Positions 36,080 through 44,861 of a stretch of 64,000 nt of DNA are shown here, in pieces. The notes below the pieces were generated by a model. That model was given only the letters and a program-made list of their open reading frames with translations. It ran no database searches and was not told where the DNA came from. Source of the DNA: Neobacillus cucumis (GTDB lineage Bacteria; Bacillota; Bacilli; Bacillales; Cytobacillaceae); assembly GCF_016908975.1 (NCBI RefSeq), contig NZ_JAFBEX010000001.1, forward strand, positions 186,001 to 250,000. Direction: 5' to 3'. Every line of letters starts with the position of its first letter. Positions within the stretch are counted from its first letter, which is position 1. Position numbers and translations under genes: made by a program.

Positions 36080-36117
36080 GGGTAAACCATTTTGTTAAAT
36101 GGTTTACCCACAATTTT
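36080..36117 (+). terminator. Stem-loop between leuB and leuC
   Basis: Perfect 13-bp arms GGGTAAACCATTT and AAATGGTTTACCC, 4-nt loop, followed by ACAATTTTT. It would partly or fully terminate before leuCD, which is unusual inside a leu operon. Confidence 0.7.
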
Positions 36118-36156
36118 TCCATCTATATAAATCTACTATCGTGAGGAAGTGTGGCT

Positions 36157-37575
36157 ATGCAAACACCAAAAACGATTATCCAAAAAATTTGGGAACAACA
36201 TGTCGTTCATCAAGAAGAAGGAAAACCAGATTTACTTTATATTGATTTACATTTAGTTCATGAAGTAACTTCCCCTCAAGCATTTGAGGGCTTACGAATG
36301 AACGGGCGCAAGGTACGCCGCCCTGATTTAACTTTTGCGACCATGGATCATAACGTACCAACACGTCAGCGGCTTGTTATTAATGATCCTGTTTCAAAAA
36401 ATCAAATCGATACCCTACAAACGAACTGTCAGGAATTCGGAGTAGAACTTGCCGACATTCATCATCCTGATAATGGAATCGTCCATGTAATCGGACCTGA
36501 ACTTGGTCTTACCCAACCAGGTAAAACCATTGTCTGTGGTGACAGTCATACCTCCACGCACGGTGCATTTGGTGCCTTAGCCTTTGGTATTGGAACAAGC
36601 GAAGTAGAACATGTTCTTGCCACCCAAACCCTTTGGCAGGCAAAACCAAAAACCTTAAATGTAAAGGTAAATGGAAAACTTGGTACAGGTGTTACAGCGA
36701 AAGATTTAATCTTAGCGATTATCGGTAAATTTGGTGTTCAGTTTGGAACTGGTTATGTCATTGAATACACTGGTGAAGCCATCCGAGCACTTTCTATGGA
36801 TGAGCGTATGACAATCTGTAACATGTCAATTGAAGCTGGTGCTAGAGCAGGATTAATTACTCCAGACGAAACGACTTTTGAATACTTACGCGGTCGCAGG
36901 TATGCCCCACAAGGTGAAGAGTTTGAAAAGGCTGTAGAAAAATGGCGTGCACTTGCAACAGATGAAGGCGCAGTTTATGATACAGTCGTTGAAATTGAAG
37001 CAGCTGAAGTGGAACCACAGGTGACTTGGGGAACAAACCCTGGCATGTGTCTTCCAGTATCCGCTAACGTTCCAAGTCCTGAGGATGCGGACAAGCCAAG
37101 TGAAAAAGACGAAATTAACCGTGCCCTTGAATATATGGGACTAGAAGCTGGACAGCCTCTTTCAAGTGTGGCAATCGATCATGTGTTTATCGGTTCTTGT
37201 ACCAACTCAAGATTAAGCGATTTACGTAAAGCCGCTGAAGTTATCCGCGGACGAAAAGTAAATTCTGGTGTCAAAGCGATTGTCGTTCCAGGTTCTTTCA
37301 GCGTTAAACTGGCTGCTGAAAAAGAAGGCATCGATCAAGTATTTATCGAAGCTGGTTTTGAATGGCGTGAAGCGGGCTGTAGTATGTGTCTTGCGATGAA
37401 TGATGATATCGTTCCTCCAGGCGGACGCTGTGCTTCTACTTCTAACCGTAACTTTGAAGGTCGTCAAGGAAATGGTGCCCGTACACACCTTGTAAGCCCA
37501 GAAATGGCTGCAGCGGCTGCGGTAGCTGGCCATTTTGTTGATGTTCGTCAATTTACTGCACAGGAGGTCATTTAA
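36157..37575 (+). CDS. leuC: 3-isopropylmalate dehydratase large subunit LeuC
   Basis: 472 aa, the family's usual length. Aconitase-type [4Fe-4S] ligands: Cys in [13 protein letters not shown] and [29 protein letters not shown] is the substrate loop. ATG 36157 is chosen over GTG 36151 because of GAGGAAG spacing. Forms a heterodimer with LeuD. Confidence 0.95.
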   Translation: MQTPKTIIQKIWEQHVVHQEEGKPDLLYIDLHLVHEVTSPQAFEGLRMNGRKVRRPDLTFATMDHNVPTRQRLVINDPVSKNQIDTLQTNCQEFGVELADIHHPDNGIVHVIGPELGLTQPGKTIVCGDSHTSTHGAFGALAFGIGTSEVEHVLATQTLWQAKPKTLNVKVNGKLGTGVTAKDLILAIIGKFGVQFGTGYVIEYTGEAIRALSMDERMTICNMSIEAGARAGLITPDETTFEYLRGRRYAPQGEEFEKAVEKWRALATDEGAVYDTVVEIEAAEVEPQVTWGTNPGMCLPVSANVPSPEDADKPSEKDEINRALEYMGLEAGQPLSSVAIDHVFIGSCTNSRLSDLRKAAEVIRGRKVNSGVKAIVVPGSFSVKLAAEKEGIDQVFIEAGFEWREAGCSMCLAMNDDIVPPGGRCASTSNRNFEGRQGNGARTHLVSPEMAAAAAVAGHFVDVRQFTAQEVI

Positions 37576-37576
37576 T

Positions 37577-38161
37577 ATGGAACCATTACGTCAACATCAA
37601 GGTCTTGTCTATCCATTAAACCGGACTAATATTGATACTGACCAAATTATCCCTAAGCAGTTTTTGAAACGGATTGAACGCAGTGGCTTTGGTCAATTTT
37701 TATTTTATAACTGGCGTTTTGATGACAATGGGAATCCACGCCCTGATTTTTCTCTGAACGATGCCAAGTATAAGGGAGCTTCCATTCTAGTTTCTGGTGA
37801 AAATTTTGGCTGCGGCTCTTCTCGTGAGCATGCCCCATGGGCGGTTCAAGATTTTGGATTCAAAATCATTATTGCCCCAAGCTATGCTGATATTTTTAAA
37901 AACAACTGTGTGAAAAATGGGATTCTCGCGATTGTTGCTAGTGAGGATCAGGTTCAGACTATTATCAAAAAGGCTGAGTCTACTGAATATACATTAACTG
38001 TTGACCTTGAGGCACAAAAAGTATACGACAATGAGGGCTTTGAACTTACATTTGATATTGCCCCATACCCTAAAGAAATGCTGCTAAATGGCTGGGATGA
38101 AATTGGCGTAACTTTAACCTACGAAGATAAAATTAATCAATACGAAGCAACTAAAAGATAA
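37577..38161 (+). CDS. leuD: 3-isopropylmalate dehydratase small subunit LeuD
   Basis: 194 aa. NTDQIIPKQFL near the start and GCGSSREHAPWA are the small-subunit signatures. GGAGG lies 9 nt before ATG 37577, inside the end of the leuC region; the two genes are 1 bp apart. Confidence 0.94.
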   Translation: MEPLRQHQGLVYPLNRTNIDTDQIIPKQFLKRIERSGFGQFLFYNWRFDDNGNPRPDFSLNDAKYKGASILVSGENFGCGSSREHAPWAVQDFGFKIIIAPSYADIFKNNCVKNGILAIVASEDQVQTIIKKAESTEYTLTVDLEAQKVYDNEGFELTFDIAPYPKEMLLNGWDEIGVTLTYEDKINQYEATKR

Positions 38162-38193
38162 TGCGCAGGGCCTATAAGCCCTAGCGCATTTTT
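38162..38193 (+). terminator. Terminator of the leu operon
   Basis: TGCGCAGGGC and GCCCTAGCGCA pair with one bulged A, then TTTTTC. Confidence 0.8.
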
Positions 38194-38197
38194 CATT

Positions 38198-38512
38198 TTA
38201 AAATTCTGGCAGCCGATCAAGATTGTTTTCTTTGATGCCATCCGGCTCACTCCGGATGATGTCCCGCCCGTATTTATGAAAAACATCAACATGAGCGAGC
38301 TTCCCTGCCTTTGCTTCACTTAATGCGGTTACATAATCAAGCTCCCGCCCCGAACTTGTTTTAAAAGCAATAATATCACCATCATCATTTTTTTTAACAG
38401 CCACAAATTCCTCTTTTCCGGAGCTATTGCCTTGCATTGCTTCGATTTGTGCCTGCTTCTCACTTTGTGCCTTATACTCTTCGTAAATTTTTTGATAATC
38501 TTTCTCTTCCAT
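38198..38512 (-). CDS. DUF3892 domain protein
   Basis: 104 aa from ATG 38512, behind GGAGGTGGAAGAA. VKKNDDGDIIAFKTSSG, DYVTALSEAKAGK and IRSEPDGIKENNLDRLPEF match the DUF3892 pattern. Small cytoplasmic protein of unknown function with a charged helical N-terminus. Confidence 0.8.
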   Translation of the reverse strand: MEEKDYQKIYEEYKAQSEKQAQIEAMQGNSSGKEEFVAVKKNDDGDIIAFKTSSGRELDYVTALSEAKAGKLAHVDVFHKYGRDIIRSEPDGIKENNLDRLPEF

Positions 38513-38548
38513 TTCTTCCACCTCCGAACATTTGTTAGTTTTTTTCAT

Positions 38549-39090
38549 TTTGATATCATTTATCCATTACTTTCAAAATGTCAAAAAATGTTCGAAAAGA
38601 TTGCAATGCTGTTTTGAGTACCAATTTTATAGAGCTTTTATCTGCTGATTCCTGCATCTAGGATCGAGTAGAGCCGCACTTATCGGTTGGGGGGATCAGG
38701 TTAAGCACCCGATCTGATAAATAAACGGAAAAATTCCGCTTAATTAGAAACTATTATTAAAAAAGGCTTAAATAGACGGAGAGATTCCGCCTATTGACTC
38801 GAAAAATACGAAAATAGGGAATTTTGCCTTGCATAAGCGGAAATGCTCCGCTTATTTACCCCGAAACGAGCTCCATGCTACATTTAACCGAAAAATTTCC
38901 GCTTATTTCACTTTCGATGGTTACTCAATTAAGGACAAGACATCTTATTTAAAGAGGAGTGAGTTTTATTTTTTATATACCAATATGGATGCCAATATGA
39001 CTGTCTTTTAGGTACCTATTTTTAAAAAAGCACCTCAAAACGGAAACCTTTATAAATCGCTATGAAAGGTTTTTTTCAAGGAATGAATTT
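38549..39090. other. Gene-free stretch containing a degenerate hairpin array
   Basis: 540 bp between the DUF3892 gene and the LysR remnant. Apart from the hairpins listed at 38715-38915 and an AAAAAGCACC / AAAGGTTTTT tail near 39030-39075, I see no gene, promoter or RNA motif. Confidence 0.5.
38715..38915. repeat. Hairpin array built on RCGGA..TCCGCTTA, spacing about 50-61 bp
   Basis: Four imperfect units: AAACGGAAAAATTCCGCTTA, then AGACGGAGAGATTCCGCCTA, then TAAGCGGAAATGCTCCGCTTA-like, then ACCGAAAAATTTCCGCTTA. The shared CGGA starts fall near 38725, 38776, 38837 and 38887 (spacing 51, 61, 50). Each unit folds into a short hairpin. The sequence is unrelated to the other arrays in the window but has a similar period. 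Confidence 0.75.
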
Positions 39091-39942
39091 TTAGATTCTG
39101 TCCTTCATAAATTGAATAAATTCTCTTACCACTGATAGTTCGACTGTGGATTCCCTATAATTCATCCAGCTCTCCATGATATATTCTTCTTTTGCCATTT
39201 GATCTAGTTCGATTATATGGACAGGATCACTCGGCTCTAGACAAAACGCTGGTACAAAGGCAACACCTAATCCATTTATCACCATCCGTTTGCCTGTTTC
39301 TACATAATCTGTTTCCATCGTAATCATTGGTGCGGTTTTAAACATAGCTGGCCACCAGTTGGTGAACACCTTTTTGATGGACGGGGTTGCAATATAAATC
39401 ATATTCTCGGAAGGCAAGTCTTGCAAAGTCATTTCTTCTTTTGAAATTAAGCAGATTTTGCTACTATCAATTAAAACCTTTTACCCCGCACTCTCGATAC
39501 CGATATGGATTTCCCCTTCTTCCAATAGTTTCATGATTTCGATACCTAACCCTGTTTGGAGTTGAATTTTCACTTTCGGAAAGACCTTGTTGAAACTGGC
39601 TATAATCGGCGGGAACTTTGAAATGGCAAAGTTATTCGAAACCCCAAGCCTTAAAGTTCCTTGTACATCCTCGGCCAAATTTTGGACTTGATCAATCATG
39701 CTATCCCTGTCATGTAAGAGCCTCTTAGAATTTTCTACTAGAAATTCCCCCTGCAGCGTGAATTGGACACCCTTATTTCCCCTAATCAAAATCGGAATAT
39801 CTAAATCTCTTTCCAACTTATTAATTCGGTACGTTATGGCTAGCTGTGAAAGATATAAACGTTCTGCTGCCCTTTTTATATTTTTCTCCTCGAATAGAAT
39901 TTGCAATATGTCAAAATCCCGAAAATCCATATCCTCACCCAC
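39091..39942 (-). pseudogene. LysR-family transcriptional regulator interrupted by an in-frame stop
   Basis: The first 153 codons encode a LysR helix-turn-helix (KNIKRAAERLYLSQLAITYR) and the first effector-domain strand. TAA at 39483-39481 then interrupts. The same frame continues with KVLIDSSKICLISKEE and the rest of the effector domain to 39091 (VINGLGVAFVPAFCL). Total length is about 283 codons, some 10 short of normal, so a small deletion may accompany the stop. The target is unknown; the adjacent membrane-protein gene lies 74 bp upstream. Confidence 0.85.
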
Positions 39943-40015
39943 TATAATTTCTGTTATAAAATATTTTTTGTATTTTTAATAAAAAATCAATATTTTCATT
40001 GATAGCGATTTCATA

Positions 40016-40891
40016 TTAGTATGATTGTATTTTACTATTGTCATGGTCGGTGCCTGTCACCTCTTTTACGTTTTTCATGATGAGTATCATGGTTAAAATG
40101 AAAATGATGTTGATGATGATGATGAGGGCAATAATGACTGGGTTGATGTGTATACCTGTTAGGACTTGTAGAATGACCATGGCGGTTAGGGCTGTTAGTA
40201 GGGTTGTATCTTTAAAGGTAATTATAGCTGCTAGGAGATAGCCAAATGGTTTTCGTTTCATGAGTAAAGTGGCAGCAAGGACTCCCACCGGTACCACAAA
40301 GCCAAGGTCTAATGCTTGGATGATTAGGGTGGTGTAATGTTCTAAACCCTCGGGTGCCGTATGGTTTATCAAGGACGGAACGACTTTCCCAAGCCACATC
40401 AATCCAAACACAAAAGAAACAACAAATAAGAAACCGCTGATAAATTTAACTGGAAGTAACTCTTTAAAAACACGTGGCAAGCTCGGAATATCCATGGACA
40501 TCATCGTTATGGTAAAGGCAAAGAAACTAGCCGACATGATCATCACATAAACAAGAAACATGGGGTTATACATAGAGAGGAATGAATAAGAAGCGTAGGT
40601 ATATAAGAAGTAGCCAAGTGTTCCTGTTAGAAGCAACCTCCCCTTCACCAAACCTCTTTTAGTTAAAATAAGTGCAAATATGAGCAAAGGAATGCCTAAA
40701 AATAAGGTCACATAATCCTGTGCGATAGTCTGTGTGGCCATTGCAATGGAATCGTGCTGATAGAGTCCTTTTCCATAAATCGGCACACTTTCCCCAAAAA
40801 TAGACTTAAATTCATATTGTCTCTGACCTTGGTTTTTAACTATAGCAAAGGCAGCAGCAACAAAAGAAAACAGAGAAATCAGTACGACCAA
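40016..40891 (-). CDS. Integral membrane protein of unknown function, probably frameshifted near its start
   Basis: About 291 aa with seven or eight hydrophobic helices; I do not recognise the family. The open frame begins at TTG 40891 with no ribosome site. A perfect AAAGGAGG (40932-40925) precedes an ATG at 40917-40915 that is one base out of frame. If the A5 run (T5 at 40910-40914) were A6, the protein would start MKKSTVDKLLVVLIS, a natural N-terminus. So this is a slippage-type frameshift or a sequence error, and the gene may be switched off. Confidence 0.65.
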   Translation of the reverse strand: MVVLISLFSFVAAAFAIVKNQGQRQYEFKSIFGESVPIYGKGLYQHDSIAMATQTIAQDYVTLFLGIPLLIFALILTKRGLVKGRLLLTGTLGYFLYTYASYSFLSMYNPMFLVYVMIMSASFFAFTITMMSMDIPSLPRVFKELLPVKFISGFLFVVSFVFGLMWLGKVVPSLINHTAPEGLEHYTTLIIQALDLGFVVPVGVLAATLLMKRKPFGYLLAAIITFKDTTLLTALTAMVILQVLTGIHINPVIIALIIIINIIFILTMILIMKNVKEVTGTDHDNSKIQSY

Positions 40892-41108
40892 TAACTTATC
40901 GACTGTAGATTTTTCATCTTGTTCCCTCCTTTAATCATCCTCACTCCCATCGTAAACCAAATAGTTCCTTTTCTCTAAGAACACACTAATTTTTCACAAA
41001 AAATTCGGAAATTTCTCCTACTTATGTTAGGTGCAAATCACGGATTTTCAAATTCAATCCTGAACAGGTTATACTACATTTTAATAAGCCTTTTTGGAGT
41101 GAAAACAA

Positions 41109-42620
41109 ATGCCGAATTTTGATAAAACCCATGATCCACGCCAAAATAAAGTGCTACTTGAACAAATGGCTGGAAACAGGCTAGATTTAGATAAATTGAT
41201 CCATGAATCTTTATTGCTTGGATCATGTAACAATTCCATTGTACCTAAGCCCTTCGGTACCCCCTCCGTATCTATTTCTAAAAAACTAACTGCTGAACGG
41301 TATGAAATTTTAGAACCAACACAAGTAATGCTAGACCATCATGGCAATGTTATTCCCGATTGGAAGGAAACCCTAGATAAAGAATATAAGCAATTAGATG
41401 AAAATACTAAAAAAGAAATCAATGTAGTGGATTGTGGTGCCATTGGTGATGGAAAAACAGATTGTACCGCTGCTTTTAAAAAGGCAATCGGAAACGGCAG
41501 AGTTAAGGTACTTGTCCCCCCTGGAATCTATATCACGAAAGGGATTAGACTGCCATCCTGGACATGGCTTATTGGCTCAGGAATGGGCAAGACCACAATT
41601 AAACTTCACCAAAACGCTTCTAAGGGAACAAGATTAATTACAAATGCGAAACATTGGAAAGGTAACCATCACCTTTGCGTTCAGGGAGTTAGTCTAGATT
41701 GGAATGTCGAAAGGCTCGGCGCTGTACCTAAAACAAGTACAAGGGGGAACCATTCCAGCTGTTTAACCTATGCAAATGTTACCTATGGCTGGGTGAAAGA
41801 CGTGGAAGCCATCAATCCTGGTCTTCATTGTTTTGATATTTCTTCAACAATATACAATTATGCTGGTGACGGATATCGAGCTCGGGGCGGCAGTAAATAC
41901 ATTTGGCTAGACCATTTGACTGGTTACGGTTTTGGTGACGACGGAATCACAACACATCACAGTGATTATATTTACATCTCCAATTCTCATATGTGCGATC
42001 CAAGCGGCAGAGCCCATCAACAAGGCTTCTCTAATTCAAATGGATTTGAAATTGATGACGGTTCACGGAATGTTTTATTAGTGAACAATTCAAGTGCCAG
42101 ATGCTTTGGCGGTGTAGAGGTAAAGGCTCATGAGAATTCCTCTGCAGCATCAAATGTCACAATCATTGGCCATATTTCGATAAATGATAATCGTTCGTTT
42201 AACTTCCGCCATATCGGCCATCATAAACTGAACGATTCGGAATCGAAAAGTGCTTATCATATTACTGCTATAAACCTCGTTTCAATTGCACCCGTTTTTT
42301 CTGATTTATATCAGGATTCTACACCACGCGCCATGGTGATCTCTGCCTATAAAAATGTTGTGATAAACCATTTTACCGTTATTGGGGATCCTGAATACGA
42401 CTTTAGGGGCAACCCGGTGATTGCAGTGCAATATCGAGCAAGAAATGTGATTTTGAATAACGTTACGATAAAAAATTTCAAAAACCGCGGGGCAAGCATT
42501 AAGGTTTTTGGTGGAGAGAACCGCGCTGATTCCATTAAAATACAAGACTGCTCTCCAGAAGACATTGTGGTAGGGTCAGGCGTTCAAGAGATTATCATCA
42601 AAACAAAAGGAGCGAATTGA
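41109..42620 (+). CDS. Right-handed beta-helix (pectate_lyase_3 type) protein
   Basis: 503 aa, no signal peptide. A Pectate_lyase_3 start appears near residue 103: INVVDCGAIGDGKTDCTAAFKKAI, then VLVPPGIYITKGI. Many beta-helix coils follow, with Asn-ladder positions and FGDDGITTHHSDYIYISN near residue 277, the DD pair resembling GH28-type catalytic acids. Proteins of this type cleave polysaccharides or act as tailspike-like binders. The lack of a secretion signal is odd. Single gene ending at a bidirectional terminator. Confidence 0.75.
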   Translation: MPNFDKTHDPRQNKVLLEQMAGNRLDLDKLIHESLLLGSCNNSIVPKPFGTPSVSISKKLTAERYEILEPTQVMLDHHGNVIPDWKETLDKEYKQLDENTKKEINVVDCGAIGDGKTDCTAAFKKAIGNGRVKVLVPPGIYITKGIRLPSWTWLIGSGMGKTTIKLHQNASKGTRLITNAKHWKGNHHLCVQGVSLDWNVERLGAVPKTSTRGNHSSCLTYANVTYGWVKDVEAINPGLHCFDISSTIYNYAGDGYRARGGSKYIWLDHLTGYGFGDDGITTHHSDYIYISNSHMCDPSGRAHQQGFSNSNGFEIDDGSRNVLLVNNSSARCFGGVEVKAHENSSAASNVTIIGHISINDNRSFNFRHIGHHKLNDSESKSAYHITAINLVSIAPVFSDLYQDSTPRAMVISAYKNVVINHFTVIGDPEYDFRGNPVIAVQYRARNVILNNVTIKNFKNRGASIKVFGGENRADSIKIQDCSPEDIVVGSGVQEIIIKTKGAN

Positions 42621-42651
42621 AAAAAGCGTCAAATCTTATTTTTGACGCTTA
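42619..42651. terminator. Bidirectional terminator
   Basis: AAGCGTCAAA (42625-42634) and TTTGACGCTT (42642-42651). The T run is best on the minus strand (TTTTTTC), and the hairpin overlaps the last codons of the DUF1836 gene. Confidence 0.75.
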
Positions 42652-43226
42652 CCTTCTTTTTCAATCACTATTTCATCTACCAGCTTTTCAGCCAATCTTC
42701 GGTATAAATTACTCATATGAACAAGGGACGAAATCATAAGTACCTGTTCCAAATACCCAGCATCTTCCTGGTTAGCTTTTGTAACTTGCTCTTTTACATC
42801 TTCCGTTAGCTCTTCAATATCTTCCATAAATTCAACAACATTCTGGCTAGTAAGTTGTAGGTGACTCGAATAAAAAGTATCTAAATCCATTCCTTCATTC
42901 ATCATCTTTTTATTAATACCACTTAGTGTCACTTTTATATCATTTATGGAAAGAGCCCCCTTCAGCTGATAAATTAGGCTCATTAATATTAGATGCTCTT
43001 TCGAATATTTTTTATTTTGAATCGGAAAAATTAATTTTCCTTTTGCATAATTGTTGATCATGGTTTTAGTCAGAATCTTATCTTCTTGATTCCGTTTTGT
43101 GTCGTTAAATTTATTTTCAAACAATTGAATAACCTGGTCCATATATAAATCAATGTTAGGTATTTCATCCAAAGTTAAATTAGTTTCAAGAGCTAACGAA
43201 TCGACGATATGTTTGATATTTTTCAT
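42636..43226 (-). CDS. DUF1836 domain protein
   Basis: 196 aa. IPNIDLYMDQVIQLFENKF, then LTKTMINNYAKGKLIFP and KKYSKEHLILMSLIYQLKG match DUF1836, whose N-terminal part resembles a MerR-like helix-turn-helix. Possibly DNA-binding; no function known. Single gene divergent from the hemolysin-III-like gene. Confidence 0.8.
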   Translation of the reverse strand: MKNIKHIVDSLALETNLTLDEIPNIDLYMDQVIQLFENKFNDTKRNQEDKILTKTMINNYAKGKLIFPIQNKKYSKEHLILMSLIYQLKGALSINDIKVTLSGINKKMMNEGMDLDTFYSSHLQLTSQNVVEFMEDIEELTEDVKEQVTKANQEDAGYLEQVLMISSLVHMSNLYRRLAEKLVDEIVIEKEGKRQK

Positions 43227-43355
43227 TTTATAAACCCCACTAACTTAATCGATAATTTTATTATACATAATAAGTTAAAGATTGACTAGGTGTTGTTTTA
43301 TTAGTATTATTATAAGTAGTTATCGAAACTACATAATGTGTTAGGAGGTAAATAA

Positions 43356-44003
43356 ATGCATCAATACATTCGGGAACCCATAAATGGATTAACCCATTTA
43401 GCAGGAGCTGTTTTATCGTTCGTTGGCTTGCTGGCAATGGTCATTAAAGCGGCGATGACAACCCCAACTCCGCTAGCCCTTACAGCTGTGATTATTTTTG
43501 GGGTGAGTATGATTTTGCTCTACTCCGCATCGGCAACCTATCATATGGTCATTGCACAGGATAAGGTCATCGCCTTTTTACGCAGGCTAGATCATTCGAT
43601 GATTTTTGTCTTGATTGCGGGAACGTATACACCATTTTGTTTTATTAGTTTAAATGGTAAAACAGGGGCCATGTTATTTTCGATTATCTCTGCTGTTGCG
43701 ATTAGCGGTGTGGTGTTTAAAATGGTTTGGTTTAAATGTCCGCGCTGGATTTCAACAGTCTTGTATATTGCAATGGGCTGGATGGTTGTATTTGTTTTCT
43801 CTCCACTATCTGGAAGTATAAACCCCAACGGCTTGTATTTGCTTATTATCGGAGGTATTTTCTACACCATCGGCGGAGTCATTTACGGGGCAAAACCAAA
43901 ATTTATAGAGACTAAACATTTAGGCTTCCATGAGATTTTTCATATTTTCATCTTACTTGGGACCTTAGCGCATTTTCTATCCGTTTACCTATACGTCATT
44001 TAA
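43356..44003 (+). CDS. Hemolysin III / PAQR-family membrane protein
   Basis: 215 aa, seven membrane spans. Conserved metal-site features of the HlyIII/AdipoR family: SATYHM near residue 66, LDHSMIFVLIAGTYTPF, and the C-terminal HEIFHIFILLGTLAHF with HxxxH. Ortholog-like to B. subtilis YplQ. AGGAGG ribosome site. Confidence 0.88.
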   Translation: MHQYIREPINGLTHLAGAVLSFVGLLAMVIKAAMTTPTPLALTAVIIFGVSMILLYSASATYHMVIAQDKVIAFLRRLDHSMIFVLIAGTYTPFCFISLNGKTGAMLFSIISAVAISGVVFKMVWFKCPRWISTVLYIAMGWMVVFVFSPLSGSINPNGLYLLIIGGIFYTIGGVIYGAKPKFIETKHLGFHEIFHIFILLGTLAHFLSVYLYVI

Positions 44004-44027
44004 ACGCCACTTAAACAGGGCGTTTTT
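44002..44027 (+). terminator. Terminator of the hemolysin-III-like gene
   Basis: AAACGCC (44002-44008) and GGCGTTT (44019-44025) followed by TTTA; it overlaps the stop codon. Confidence 0.8.
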
Positions 44028-44060
44028 TATTTTGCAAAAAGGTTACTTTTGGATATATTT

Positions 44061-44170
44061 CCCTCTCTAACTCGTCGAGGTGTCCTCATGATCACTTCAT
44101 GAGGACAGGGTACCCTCTCCAAGCTCATTGGGTTGTCCTCATGAACACCTCATTTGGATTAATTTTCCCT
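44061..44170. repeat. Short hairpin array, 52-bp period
   Basis: Two units and the start of a third begin with CCCTCTC(T/C)AA at 44061 and 44113 and CCCTCACTCAA at 44167. Each carries TGTCCTCATGA; the first forms a perfect 10-bp hairpin GTCCTCATGA-TCACT-TCATGAGGAC (44082-44106). The array lies between convergent genes. Confidence 0.7.
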
Positions 44171-44538
44171 CACTCAACAGTTTGTCTGTTAAGTTCCTCC
44201 ACCAGCACTCGAGCATGATTATAGATAGGCTCCTTGGCACCATACAAAAGTGTCACTCTACCCTCAGCTGCCAACTGAAGTATCTGCCCTACCAAATCAC
44301 GTTTCTTTTCATCACTGCGAAGCTCCTCGAGATACCTGCTGCGAAACTCTTCGAATAGTTCGGGTATATGACAAAAAGACTTCCGCAACTCATTACTCGG
44401 GGCAACCTCCTTAAACCAATAATTCAACTTCACAGCATCCTTCGAGATCCCCCGAGGCCACAGCCGGTCCACCAAGATTCTGCAGCCATCCATCTCGTCA
44501 TATGGTTCATAAACCCTTTTAAGGAAAATATTACACAT
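44170..44538 (-). CDS. DUF488 family protein
   Basis: 122 aa. Signature residues RILVDRLWPRGISKD and LLYGAKEPIYNHARVL are typical of the YeaO-like DUF488 family. Cytoplasmic, function unknown. Its 3' end touches the hairpin array. Confidence 0.88.
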   Translation of the reverse strand: MCNIFLKRVYEPYDEMDGCRILVDRLWPRGISKDAVKLNYWFKEVAPSNELRKSFCHIPELFEEFRSRYLEELRSDEKKRDLVGQILQLAAEGRVTLLYGAKEPIYNHARVLVEELNRQTVE

Positions 44539-44606
44539 ATAATCACCTCACTCTGTCTCTTCCACACGGACAGTGTCCACGAATGGTGCCTGACACCACG
44601 CCAAAA

Positions 44607-44843
44607 CTAATCTTCATCCTTTACGTCGATACTTTCTGGAATCGGTTCGTTCAGGTATTCCTCAACCAGCTGTTTGTATTTTTCAACTTGCTTTAGATGG
44701 GTGGCAAATTGATCTTTGTAGATGAGGTACTGTTCACCATCAAACAGGGCACGAATTTTCTTTAGTTGGATGAGGCTCTTGACCTTCCCCTCTGGTACCG
44801 ATAAATACTCTGCAGTTTCTTTTATAGTTAAATACACATCCAT
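44607..44843 (-). CDS. Small helix-turn-helix (excisionase-type) protein
   Basis: 78 aa. LTIKETAEYLSVPEGKVKSLIQLKKI is a MerR/excisionase-like DNA-binding fold, followed by a helical, acidic tail ending VKDED. No recombinase is nearby, so it is more likely a small regulator. It lies 19 bp after the dipeptidase gene and is probably co-transcribed. Confidence 0.75.
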   Translation of the reverse strand: MDVYLTIKETAEYLSVPEGKVKSLIQLKKIRALFDGEQYLIYKDQFATHLKQVEKYKQLVEEYLNEPIPESIDVKDED

Positions 44844-44861
44844 AACTCCTTTTAAAACAAA

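Noticed and set aside
44607..44843. Excisionase of an integrated element
   Set aside because: No integrase, attachment-site repeat or phage genes nearby; it sits in an ordinary small operon.
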